The notes under the pieces: model-generated
Told to the model about the DNA's origin: nothing
What the model saw: the letters and a program-made list of their open reading frames with translations, nothing else
The model's database searches: none
Made by a program: the position numbers and the translations under genes
Origin: Saccharothrix sp. NRRL B-16348
GTDB lineage: Bacteria; Actinomycetota; Actinomycetes; Mycobacteriales; Pseudonocardiaceae
DNA: 64,000 nt
Assembly: GCF_001280085.1 (NCBI RefSeq)
Contig: NZ_LGED01000210.1
Location: forward strand, 1 to 64,000
Direction: 5' to 3'
In this document: one piece after another, positions 45,186-53,394 of the stretch
How the letters are laid out: every line of letters starts with the position of its first letter
Position numbering within the stretch: the first letter of the stretch is position 1

Positions 45186-45317
45186 GTGGAGCCGACCTTT
45201 GACGTCGAGGACCTGGTCCTGGACGAGTTGGCGGTGACTGCCATCGGTGGCGCGGCCTTCACCGACGGCGCCGTCCCGGCGTCGTGCTCGTGCTGCAGCG
45301 TCGAGACACGGGCCTGA
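45186..45317 (+). CDS. Divergent fourth precursor-like peptide
   Basis: The 43-aa peptide (GTG start; AGAAGGG upstream overlaps the stop of peptide 3) keeps the leader start VEPTFDVEDLVLDELAVTAI but then differs: the AMRDAVALPEAGAS block is replaced by GGAAFTDGAVPAS. The core is only SCSCCSVETRA. It has no Ser ten residues after the first core Ser and no CCC run, so it cannot follow the cyclisation inferred for peptides 1-3. It may be a degenerating copy, a leader-type decoy, or the substrate of a shorter linear azole product. Confidence 0.75.
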   Translation: MEPTFDVEDLVLDELAVTAIGGAAFTDGAVPASCSCCSVETRA

Positions 45318-45406
45318 GTCGGGCCCCGCCATCTCGATCCGAGGGCCTTCGCCGGGCGCGAGGTCCTGACCCGGTGTCCGTTCGCGGGGCACGTCGGGTG
45401 TTCCAC

Positions 45407-45436
45407 GTTGGGGGCGTCGGTTGCGGCGCCCCCAAC
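45407..45436 (+). terminator. Hairpin between precursor genes and enzyme genes (probable attenuator)
   Basis: A perfect 10-bp stem (GTTGGGGGCG, 45407-45416, against 45427-45436) with a 10-nt loop stands in the 146-bp gap between peptide 4 and the LanB-like gene. It ends 14 nt before the CGGAGGA ribosome site of that gene. As in lantibiotic operons, it is probably a partial terminator or RNA stabiliser that makes precursor transcript exceed enzyme transcript. Confidence 0.65.
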
Positions 45437-45463
45437 CACCACCAGTTCTCCGGAGGAACCGCG

Positions 45464-47917
45464 ATGGCTGGTCTGACCACCGAGCTGGCGCCCTACGCGA
45501 TGGTGCGCGTGGCGGCACTGCCCCATCCCGAGCCACCGGCCGGCGCGGCGGGTTTCCGGGCGGCGATGGCCGCCGCGGTCGCCGCGCAAGCCCGGGTCCG
45601 GGAGCTCGCGCCGCAGGTGGCCGACGCGCTGTACGACAGCGCGGCCGACCACCCGCCCGAGTTCCACCGACGGGTCGTGCTGCCGCTGCGGCGCGACGTG
45701 CACAACGACCGCTCGCCCCGCCCGACGCTGCTGGCCGAGCTCGGGCGGCTGCCCGACCGGGTTCCGCTGTTGGCGCGGTGGCTGGCCGAGCGAGCCGGCC
45801 TCGACACCGCCCTCGACGCGGCGCTGGCCGGGTGGCCGGACGCGCTGGCCGCCGAACGCGCCGTGCTCGCGCAGACGTGCCGGGCCGAGCCGCTGCGGCT
45901 GGCCGGGGTGGTGACCGGCGCCGACCTGCTGCACGGCCTGGCGCGCACGGCGGAGGGAGGCGGCACACCCGATCGCAAGGCACGCAAGGCGGAGGCCACG
46001 GTGCTGCGGTACGCCTTGCGCGCCACGTCCAAGACCAGCCCGCTGTCCTGGTACACCCACGTCGGGTGGGGCACCTGGGGCGACGGGCCGTTGCCACGCC
46101 AGGAGCCGGTGTCGCACACCGAGGTGAACCGCCTGCTGCTGACCCGGTTGACCACCGCCTTCCGCGACCGCCCGCACCGGCCCGCGCCGGGACTGCGCGA
46201 ACAGGACGGCCGCCTGGTGTTCCGCCGGGACGTCCCGGTCGCCGCGCCGTCCGGCGGCCTGCCGTCACGGATCCACGCCACCCGCGAGGAGCAGGTGGAC
46301 GTGGCGGTGACGGGCCCGCTGCGGTTCGTGGTGGCGACCGCACGGGCCGCCGGACCCGAGGGCGTCGCGCCCGGCGCGCTGGCCGACGCGCTGGCTGTCC
46401 AGCTGACCGCGCCGGACCCGGCCACCGCCGCCCGCGCCTACGTCGACCGGATGCTCGACATCGGCCTCCTGGTGCCCATCGAGCCGGTGCACCCGCAGGA
46501 CCCGGACGCGCCGATGGCGTTCGCCGAGTGGCTGCGCGAGCACGGCGAGCACGACGTGGCGGACCGCCTGACCCGGCTGGCGACGACCACCGCCGCGTTC
46601 GCCGCCGCCGACCCGCCTGCCCGGGCCGCGGCCGCCACCGAGCTGGCCGACGGTTGGCGCGAGCTCGGCGAACGGGTCGGGGTCGAGCTGTCCGGGATCT
46701 CGCCGGTGTTGGAGGACGTGGTCCTGCCGGAGCCGGTGCCGGTGCCCACCACGGGCGCCGACACGTTGACCCGCTTGACCTCGCTGCTGGTCCTGTTCGA
46801 CCAGCAGGTGCTGTTGCGCAGGCTGGTGCGCAACCGGTTCGTCGAGGCGGTCGGCCCCGGTGGAGCGGCCTCGCCCGCGGAGTGCGCGGTCTTCCTGTCC
46901 GGCGCCTGGCAGGACGCCACGAAGAACATCGACGCGGTCACGGACCCGGAGATCATCGCGCTGCTGGAGATCCGCGCGAAACTCGCGGCGGCGGCTCGGG
47001 CGGACGGCGTGCTGTCGGACGACCTGGTGGAGGAGGCAGCCCACCACGTGCCGGGTTGGCTGCGTCGGCCCGGTTCGTACTCGTTCTTCGGCCAGCCGAC
47101 GCGGGACGGGCGGTTGGTGGTCAACCACGTCTACTCCGGCTTCGGCAAGTTCACCAGCCGGTTCCTGGGCCTGCTCCCCGGTGCGCGGGACCAGGTGGCC
47201 GCGCAGCTGCGGCGGGTGCTCGGCGCGCGGTTCGCGCAGTACCGCCCGGTGCTCGGGTTCAACGCCAACCTGCACCCGATGCTGGGCGGGCCCGAGATCG
47301 GCGAGGACCGCCGGTGGGCCGACCTGCTCGCCGACGAGCTCCAGGTCCGGCACGACCCGCGTGCCGACGAGATCAGGGTGTTCCACCGGGACGAGCCGCT
47401 GGACGTGCTCTACCTGGGGTTCCTGATGCCGCTGGTGTTGCCCGACCGGCACATCCCGCTGTACTCGGACCTGGCGTGCGGCTGGATCCAGCTAAACGCG
47501 CTGCGGTCGCGCGAGGAGGAGGACGACGGTGTGGTGGCGCGCGGCGGGCTGCGCTACCGCGACGTGGTGCTGGCGCGCCGCTCGTGGGACTTCCCCACGG
47601 CGCCGGAGCTGCCCGCCGAGGAGTCGGTCGCACCCGCCGTGGCCCGGTTGCGCGCCCGGCACGGGCTGCCGGAGCACGTGTTCGCGGGCCCTCTCCTGCC
47701 GTCCGGGGCCGTCGATTTCCTGCAGCGCATGCTCATCTCGGCCAAGCCGCAGTACGTCGACTTCGGCAACGCCCTGCACCTGCGCTGCCTGCCCCGGCTG
47801 CTGGCCCGGTTCCCCGACGGGGCGCGGCTGACCGAGGCGCTGCCCGTGCCGGGGGCGCAGTCACCCGGCGACCGGGTGCTCGAAGTGATCGCCGAAACGT
47901 ACTGGAGGGCCACGTGA
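45464..47917 (+). CDS. LanB-like tRNA-dependent glutamyl transferase (thiopeptide dehydratase, N-terminal part)
   Basis: The 817-aa protein corresponds to the glutamylation domain of LanB dehydratases, as in split thiopeptide systems (TbtB, LazB). Typical stretches are RKARKAEATVLRYALRATSKTSPLSWYTHVGWG, FNANLHPMLGGPEI and a C-terminal RMLISAKPQYVDFGNALHLRCL. It uses glutamyl-tRNA to esterify core Ser residues before elimination to dehydroalanine. The eliminating domain is absent here and lies in the 53391-55022 protein. The ATG at 45464 has CGGAGGA upstream, after the hairpin. Its stop overlaps the next start (GTGA). Confidence 0.92.
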   Translation: MAGLTTELAPYAMVRVAALPHPEPPAGAAGFRAAMAAAVAAQARVRELAPQVADALYDSAADHPPEFHRRVVLPLRRDVHNDRSPRPTLLAELGRLPDRVPLLARWLAERAGLDTALDAALAGWPDALAAERAVLAQTCRAEPLRLAGVVTGADLLHGLARTAEGGGTPDRKARKAEATVLRYALRATSKTSPLSWYTHVGWGTWGDGPLPRQEPVSHTEVNRLLLTRLTTAFRDRPHRPAPGLREQDGRLVFRRDVPVAAPSGGLPSRIHATREEQVDVAVTGPLRFVVATARAAGPEGVAPGALADALAVQLTAPDPATAARAYVDRMLDIGLLVPIEPVHPQDPDAPMAFAEWLREHGEHDVADRLTRLATTTAAFAAADPPARAAAATELADGWRELGERVGVELSGISPVLEDVVLPEPVPVPTTGADTLTRLTSLLVLFDQQVLLRRLVRNRFVEAVGPGGAASPAECAVFLSGAWQDATKNIDAVTDPEIIALLEIRAKLAAAARADGVLSDDLVEEAAHHVPGWLRRPGSYSFFGQPTRDGRLVVNHVYSGFGKFTSRFLGLLPGARDQVAAQLRRVLGARFAQYRPVLGFNANLHPMLGGPEIGEDRRWADLLADELQVRHDPRADEIRVFHRDEPLDVLYLGFLMPLVLPDRHIPLYSDLACGWIQLNALRSREEEDDGVVARGGLRYRDVVLARRSWDFPTAPELPAEESVAPAVARLRARHGLPEHVFAGPLLPSGAVDFLQRMLISAKPQYVDFGNALHLRCLPRLLARFPDGARLTEALPVPGAQSPGDRVLEVIAETYWRAT

Positions 47918-48990
47918 CCGACGTCGTCTGCTACTACTACGACCCGGTGAAGATCCCGTTGCTCCGCGACGCGGTGTTGCCCGCGCTCGCGGAAGCGCAG
48001 GCGGCGGGCGCCGAAGGGCACCTGGAGCGGCACTGGCTGCACGGCCCGCACGTCCGGGTGCGCATGGACGGCCCGGACGACGTCGTGCACGCGGTGGCCG
48101 ACCGGCTGCGCGCCCACCTCGCCGCGCATCCCTCCACAGTGGACGTCACGGTTGCCGAGCTGCTGGAGCGGTCGCGGCGCAACGGCGTCACCGAGCTGGT
48201 GCGGCCACCGTACGAGCCGATCCACCCGGACAACACGGTCGTCGTGGAGCCGACCGACACCACCTCGGTGCGCGAACTGCACGGCTCGGACGTGCTGGTG
48301 GACCTGCGCACCCGCACGTTGCGGCTGGGTGTGGCGGCGGTGCGGGAGGCCGTCGCCACCGACCGCACGTCGGCCGGGCGGGTCGAGCTGGCGTTGACCG
48401 CGATGGCGGCGCACGCGTCGCGGTACCCGGGCGGTCTGGTCACCGGCTACCACTCGTTCCTGTCCCACCTGGAGGACTTCCTGACGGTCAACGACCCGGA
48501 CGGCGTGATGCGCGCACGGTTCGCGGAGCTGTGGCAGCGCAATGCCGAGAAGGCCGTGGCCACGGTGCGGGCCGTGCACGACGGCGCCCTGGACACCGAG
48601 TGGACGACGTGGACCGTGCGCAGCCGTGAGCTGATCGAAGAGGTCTACGACCGCGGTGAGCTGCCCACGGTGTACAACGAGAGCCACGGCGAGGTCGCGC
48701 TGGAGCTGGGCGACGAGAAGGCGATCCGCCGCTGGCACCGGGACCACCGCAAGGACTTCAGCGAGTACCACCGGGCGATGCAGCGGGTGGACCTGGACCA
48801 CCCGCTGTTCCAGCGCCCGGTCACGGTCTACCGGTTCGGCACCAACATGCTCTACCAGCTGCTGGTCGTGTGCGACGTGACGCCGGTCGAGCGCTACCTG
48901 GCGGCGAAGCTGCTGGCGGAGGCGGCGCAGCGGATCACCGGCGTCGCGTGGTCGACTCAGCTCGCGGAGCTGTCCGAGGTGGGCCGGTGA
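47914..48990 (+). CDS. Pyridine synthase-like protein (TIGR03891/LanB C-terminal fold)
   Basis: The 358-aa protein has the thiopeptide-type bacteriocin biosynthesis fold: MTDVVCYYYDPVKIPLLRDAV, ERHWLHGPHVRVRM, a middle helical region, and a C-terminal RFGTNMLYQLLVVCDVTPVERY. By size, order and the presence of a separate elimination domain at 53.4 kb, it best matches the formal [4+2] cycloaddition enzymes (LazC/TbtD type). These join two dehydroalanines into the central pyridine and expel the leader. The alternative is that it is the Glu-eliminating enzyme and the fusion protein makes the pyridine. It is coupled by 4-nt overlaps at both ends. Confidence 0.8.
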   Translation: MTDVVCYYYDPVKIPLLRDAVLPALAEAQAAGAEGHLERHWLHGPHVRVRMDGPDDVVHAVADRLRAHLAAHPSTVDVTVAELLERSRRNGVTELVRPPYEPIHPDNTVVVEPTDTTSVRELHGSDVLVDLRTRTLRLGVAAVREAVATDRTSAGRVELALTAMAAHASRYPGGLVTGYHSFLSHLEDFLTVNDPDGVMRARFAELWQRNAEKAVATVRAVHDGALDTEWTTWTVRSRELIEEVYDRGELPTVYNESHGEVALELGDEKAIRRWHRDHRKDFSEYHRAMQRVDLDHPLFQRPVTVYRFGTNMLYQLLVVCDVTPVERYLAAKLLAEAAQRITGVAWSTQLAELSEVGR

Positions 48991-50597
48991 AGGGGGAGCT
49001 GCTGCGCCTGCGCCCGATCGCGCACGCCAGTCCGACGGACACCGGCCTGCACGTGCGGGGCTGGGCGTCCAGCTTCAGCCTCGGCGGCGGCAAGGGCCTG
49101 TGGACGCTCTGGCAGCGGCTGGCCGGTCCGTTGACCGCGGGCGTGCCACCGGAGCAGCTGACCGTGCCGGAGCACGCGCCACCCGCGGTGGCGGCGGCGA
49201 TGGAGCTGATCATCGGTCAGCTGCACGAGCACGACCTGCTGGTCCGGGTGCCCGCCTCCTGGGACGCCGACGGTCCGCCCGAGCACATCGCGCGGTGGCT
49301 GGAGTCGGTCGCCGAGAAGCCGGCGCGGACGTGGGAACTGCTGTGCGGGGGCACGGTGGCCGTCATCGGGTCCGGGGCCTTGGCGGCGGGCGCGCACCGG
49401 GCGTTGACGGCCACCGGTCTGGCGGTTCCCCCGGTCGAACCCGGGCCCGGCCTGTTGTTGGTGTGCGGTGGGCACGCGGTGGCCGCCGGGTGTGCGGCCG
49501 ACGTGGGGTTCGTCGTCGCGCCCGGCACGCGTGGGGATGTGCTGGCCGATGCCGAGGCCGTCGCCCACCGCTTGAACGGGTCGGTGGGTGAGCCGCCGGA
49601 GGCGTTGGCGGTACTGGTCGGCTCGGCCGCCGCACACCGGTTGGTGTGCGCGGTCGGCGAGCTGCCCGACCCGGCTCGCGAGGTGGTGAACATGTGGCGC
49701 GACTCGGTGCCTCCCGGTCCGGTGCACCAACCGGTGTTCGTCGCGCGGATGGACCCGTTGCGGGGGGAGTACCACCCGTGGCTGTCGGCGGTGCGCCCGG
49801 TGTTGCCCGATGGGCGGATCGTCGAGGTGTTGGGTGATGCCGAACTCGGTCCGGTGCCCGCACCGGAAACCGATGACCTGCCCCAGTTGCCGGTGAAGTT
49901 GGCGATGTCCGGTGACGCGGTCGGCTTCGGCACCACCGAGCGGTCCGCCCGCCTGGACGCCGTGCTCCGCGCCGCACACCGGCTTGCCCCTGATACCGCG
50001 GTGGTCGGAGCGGACCGGGTCCACGCCCTCGGCCTTGCGCTGCGGAACGCCGCCCGGTCGCTGCCGGGCACACCGGTCGACCCGGACACCTGGCAGACGG
50101 ATCCGACCGCACGGCGGTGGTGGAAGGCCGTGGTGCTGCGGTTCGCGCTGCCCGCCGAGGTGGCGGTGGAGCGGCTCGGTGACGAGGTGGTCCGGGCCGT
50201 GGTGCGGTCGGGGGGTGTCGAGCTGTCCTGGGCGATCGAGGCAAGTGCCGCCGATGCGGTGGCCTTCGCGGCGATGGCGGCGGCGGGCCGGGCGCAGGCC
50301 GGTGGCACGAAGGTGATGGCGGACCGGGCGCGGGTGGGTGGCGCGGTGGCGGGTCGTGCCGAGGTGGAGCCAGTCGTGCTGTCCGGTGCGTTTCCGGTGG
50401 AGGAGCCGAACACCGCCGGCGTCCCCTGGACCGAACGGGCCTGGTACTGGCCGTTCGGGTTGCGTGATGAGGAGGAGGCGTTGCAAGGCCGATTGCGCCG
50501 GCTCCTGGGCGTGACCGAGGTCAAGCAGGTGGCGTTGGGACCGGTGTTGCAAGCCGCCGGGCTGGTCGCGTTCGCGGTTCCGGAGGTGGGTCGGTGA
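48987..50597 (+). CDS. ThiF-like (Ocin-ThiF) cyclodehydratase partner with leader-binding RRE
   Basis: The 536-aa protein begins with a winged-helix-like segment (residues ~1-85, RLRPIAHASPTDTGLHVRGW) expected of the RiPP recognition element. A Rossmann-like E1 region follows (TVAVIGSGALAAGAHRALTATG, ~125-146), and a long C-terminal domain. It matches the TbtF/LazD class, which binds the precursor leader and delivers it to the YcaO enzyme. It lacks the CxxC zinc motifs of true E1 enzymes; these are in the YcaO protein. GTG start and stop both overlap their neighbours by 4 nt. Confidence 0.82.
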   Translation: MKGELLRLRPIAHASPTDTGLHVRGWASSFSLGGGKGLWTLWQRLAGPLTAGVPPEQLTVPEHAPPAVAAAMELIIGQLHEHDLLVRVPASWDADGPPEHIARWLESVAEKPARTWELLCGGTVAVIGSGALAAGAHRALTATGLAVPPVEPGPGLLLVCGGHAVAAGCAADVGFVVAPGTRGDVLADAEAVAHRLNGSVGEPPEALAVLVGSAAAHRLVCAVGELPDPAREVVNMWRDSVPPGPVHQPVFVARMDPLRGEYHPWLSAVRPVLPDGRIVEVLGDAELGPVPAPETDDLPQLPVKLAMSGDAVGFGTTERSARLDAVLRAAHRLAPDTAVVGADRVHALGLALRNAARSLPGTPVDPDTWQTDPTARRWWKAVVLRFALPAEVAVERLGDEVVRAVVRSGGVELSWAIEASAADAVAFAAMAAAGRAQAGGTKVMADRARVGGAVAGRAEVEPVVLSGAFPVEEPNTAGVPWTERAWYWPFGLRDEEEALQGRLRRLLGVTEVKQVALGPVLQAAGLVAFAVPEVGR

Positions 50598-52303
50598 GCG
50601 TGGTGGAGTTGACCGGCTACACCATCGGCGACCTGGCACGGGTCGGGACGGACGCGGCGGTGTTGCCGATCCGGCACGACGGCGCGTTGACGCTGCTCGG
50701 CCCCGTCGTCGGAGGCGGCGGGCCGGGGGTGTGCCTGGTGTGCGCGGAGGACACCCGGCTGGCCGCGCAGAGCACCGCCGTGCCGCGCCGCGACGAGGAC
50801 ATGCGGCTGGGTGGCGTGCCGTCCCCGGTCCACGGCCCACTGATCGCCGCCTTGACCGACCGCGTGCTGGCCGACCCGGACGCGTACCGGGACCGCGTGC
50901 TGGCCGTGCGGACCGACCTGAGCACGGTGAGCGAGCACCGGATACGCCCCCGCCCCGACGGCTGCCCGGCGTGCGCGCCGCTGCCCGAGGACACCGCCGA
51001 ATCCGCCGCGGTCGTCCGCGAACCCGTGCCCGTGTCACCAGGAACGCTGCGGGGGGTTAACCCGCTGACGGACGGTCACGCGCTGTTCGACGCACTGGTG
51101 GACCAGCGGCACGGTCCCGTGGTGGGACTGTCCCACATCGGTGATCTGTCGTTGCCCGCCGTCAGCGCGCGGGTCGTGACCGATGGTGAGGGGGTGCAGG
51201 CGGGCTTCGGCCGGACCGGGACGTTCGCGGCGTCCGAGCGGGTGGCGTTGTTCGAGTCGGTCGAACGGCTCGCCGGCATGCGTCCGCGGCGCGCCAGGAC
51301 CGTGCTGGAGGCGTCGTTCGCCGAGCTGGGCCCGGGCCGGGCGGTGGAGCCGACCCGCCTCGGCCTGCCGGACATGCCGTCACCGCACGTGGTGCCCTAC
51401 ACCCCGGACGCGCGCACGCGATGGGTGCACGGGTGGTCCTACACGAGGAGCACCGCCGTCGCGGTGCCCGAGCACGTCGTCTACTGGGGCCGCACACCCG
51501 GACCGCGATTCGTGAGCGAGACGTCCAACGGCTGCGGCACCGGCAACAGCCTCACCGAAGCCGTGCTGTACGGGCTGTTCGAGGTCGCCGAGCGGGACGC
51601 GTTCCTGATGGCCTGGTACCAGCGGACGCCGTTGCCCAGCCTCGAAGTGCGCGACGAGCTGACGTCGCACCTGTCCGACCGGCTGGAGCAACTGGGCTAC
51701 CGGCTGGAGTGCTACGACGCGACCAACGACCTGGCGGTGCCCGCGGTGCTGACCATGGCCCGCTACACCGGCGCCGGTTCGGCCGCGCCACGGGTGTTCT
51801 TCGCCGCGGGCGCGGGCACGGATCCGGATGCCGCGCTGCGGTCGGCGGCGGTGGAGGTGGCGGTGGACGTCGAGTCGGCGGCCAAGCGCGCCCGCACCGA
51901 CCCGGCGGAGCACGACCGGGAACGGCTGCTGCGGATGCTGCGCGAACCGGAGCTGATCCGCACGATGGAGGACCACGTCGCGGTCAACGGACTGCCCGAG
52001 GCCGCGGACCGCCACGACTTCCTGCGCCCGACCGACCCGGTGCCACCGACCCGACCGGACGTGCCGCTGGACGACCTGGACGCGCTGCTGGAGCACTACG
52101 TGACCGCGTGGGCCGCGTTGGACCTGGAGGTGATCGCGGTGGACCTGACCGACCCGGTGGAGCGCGACCGGCTCGGCCTGCACTCGGCGAAGGTCGTCGT
52201 GCCGGGCACCCTGCCGATGACGTTCGGCGAGCGCGACCGCCGCACCCACGGCATACCCCGGCTGCGCCCGACCGGTCCGCTGCTGCCCCACCCGTTCCCG
52301 TGA
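50594..52303 (+). CDS. YcaO cyclodehydratase (azoline formation)
   Basis: The 569-aa protein has a short N-terminal zinc tetra-thiolate region (CLVC at ~47-50 and CPAC at ~124-127). The YcaO domain follows: SNGCGTGNSLTEAVLYGLFEVAERDAFLMAWY, containing the ATP/Mg-binding Glu residues (~320-335), and the conserved RTDPAEHDRE helix. The C-terminus is Pro-rich (FGERDRRTHGIPRLRPTGP then PHPFP), as usual for TOMM YcaO proteins. It uses ATP to convert core Cys (and possibly Ser) to azolines, working with the ThiF-like partner encoded just before it. Confidence 0.93.
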   Translation: MSVVELTGYTIGDLARVGTDAAVLPIRHDGALTLLGPVVGGGGPGVCLVCAEDTRLAAQSTAVPRRDEDMRLGGVPSPVHGPLIAALTDRVLADPDAYRDRVLAVRTDLSTVSEHRIRPRPDGCPACAPLPEDTAESAAVVREPVPVSPGTLRGVNPLTDGHALFDALVDQRHGPVVGLSHIGDLSLPAVSARVVTDGEGVQAGFGRTGTFAASERVALFESVERLAGMRPRRARTVLEASFAELGPGRAVEPTRLGLPDMPSPHVVPYTPDARTRWVHGWSYTRSTAVAVPEHVVYWGRTPGPRFVSETSNGCGTGNSLTEAVLYGLFEVAERDAFLMAWYQRTPLPSLEVRDELTSHLSDRLEQLGYRLECYDATNDLAVPAVLTMARYTGAGSAAPRVFFAAGAGTDPDAALRSAAVEVAVDVESAAKRARTDPAEHDRERLLRMLREPELIRTMEDHVAVNGLPEAADRHDFLRPTDPVPPTRPDVPLDDLDALLEHYVTAWAALDLEVIAVDLTDPVERDRLGLHSAKVVVPGTLPMTFGERDRRTHGIPRLRPTGPLLPHPFP

Positions 52304-53394
52304 CCGCCGCTGACGCGCTGGCCACGGCCTACCGGCACGCTCCCGGTCGGGTCATCGCGAAAGGCCCGACGCCACGCCTGCCACCTCCCGCGCCGGCAAC
52401 CCTGGTCCCGCTGACCGACCTGGCGGCCGGCAGTCGGTTCGGGGCGGCGCTGGCGCACCTGCTGACGGACGTGGCCACGCCGCAGCGGTGGGAGCCGTGG
52501 AACCAGTACAACGACCACCGCGCCTACCCGTCCGCGCGGTCGGCGTTCTCGGTGGACGTGGTGCTGGTCGCGGACGGCGGTGCGTGGGCGCTGGACCCGG
52601 TGCGCCGGGCGCTCGTCGGCGGCGCGCCCGCCCGGCTGGGCACGTCCGTCCGGCTCGACCTCGTGCGCCGTCGTGAGCGGTTCTCGACGGGGTACGGCGA
52701 GTTCGCCGACGTGCTGGTCGAACTGGAGGTCGGGCACCTCATCGCGGCTCTGGCGGACCGCGCGGGACAACTGGGCCTGCGGGCGCGGGTGGACGGCGAC
52801 GGCCTGGTGGTGTCCTCGGACCGCGAGACCGGAACGCCGGGGCCGCGCCCGCCGGTGCGCAGCAGCGGGTTCGGACCGCGCGGCGTCTCCGCCGATCCCC
52901 GGCCGCTGCCCGCGTCGGCGTTCCGCGCGGTGGCCGCCGCCCTCCCGCGACCCGCGAACCTGCGGCACCGGCTGGCCGTGCACAACGTCGAGGGCGTGCC
53001 CGACGGGTGGTACGACGGGCCGCGGCTGATCGCGGAAGGGCCCGCGATGGACCAGGTCCGGGGCACCTACGGACACGCGCCGAACATCGTGGACGTCGGC
53101 AGCGCGAACCTGGCGCTGGTGATCACCGGTGACCCGGCGGCCGCCGTGGCCGCCGAAGGACCCGACGGCTACCGCGGCCTGCTCCGGGCCGCCGGCGCCT
53201 GCGCCCAACGCGTCTGCGCGGCCACCGCCGAGGCAGGCCTGTTCTGCCGCCCGGTGCGCAGCCTGCACGACGAGGACCTGGAGGCGCTGGTCCGCGCCCC
53301 GGCCGGGCACACCGTGCTCTACCTGCTGGTCGCGGGCCGTCCGCGCGCGACCGGGTTCACCTACGACCTGACCCCGCTGGAGGCGCGACCATGA
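52300..53394 (+). CDS. Nitroreductase-like protein, probable azoline dehydrogenase or degenerate paralogue
   Basis: The 364-aa protein is related to the SagB/TbtE nitroreductase family. DHRAYPSARSAFSVDVVLVADGG corresponds to the RxYPSxGALYxVxVYLV block, and YRGLLRAAGACAQRVCAAT with HTVLYLLVAG to the C-terminal helix and strand. The usual N-terminal RRSxR FMN-contact segment is not evident, and several glycines are replaced. It would oxidise azolines to azoles with FMN, or be a structural partner. It is unusual because the next gene already carries a complete dehydrogenase domain. Coupled by 4-nt overlaps on both sides. Confidence 0.7.
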   Translation: MTAADALATAYRHAPGRVIAKGPTPRLPPPAPATLVPLTDLAAGSRFGAALAHLLTDVATPQRWEPWNQYNDHRAYPSARSAFSVDVVLVADGGAWALDPVRRALVGGAPARLGTSVRLDLVRRRERFSTGYGEFADVLVELEVGHLIAALADRAGQLGLRARVDGDGLVVSSDRETGTPGPRPPVRSSGFGPRGVSADPRPLPASAFRAVAAALPRPANLRHRLAVHNVEGVPDGWYDGPRLIAEGPAMDQVRGTYGHAPNIVDVGSANLALVITGDPAAAVAAEGPDGYRGLLRAAGACAQRVCAATAEAGLFCRPVRSLHDEDLEALVRAPAGHTVLYLLVAGRPRATGFTYDLTPLEARP

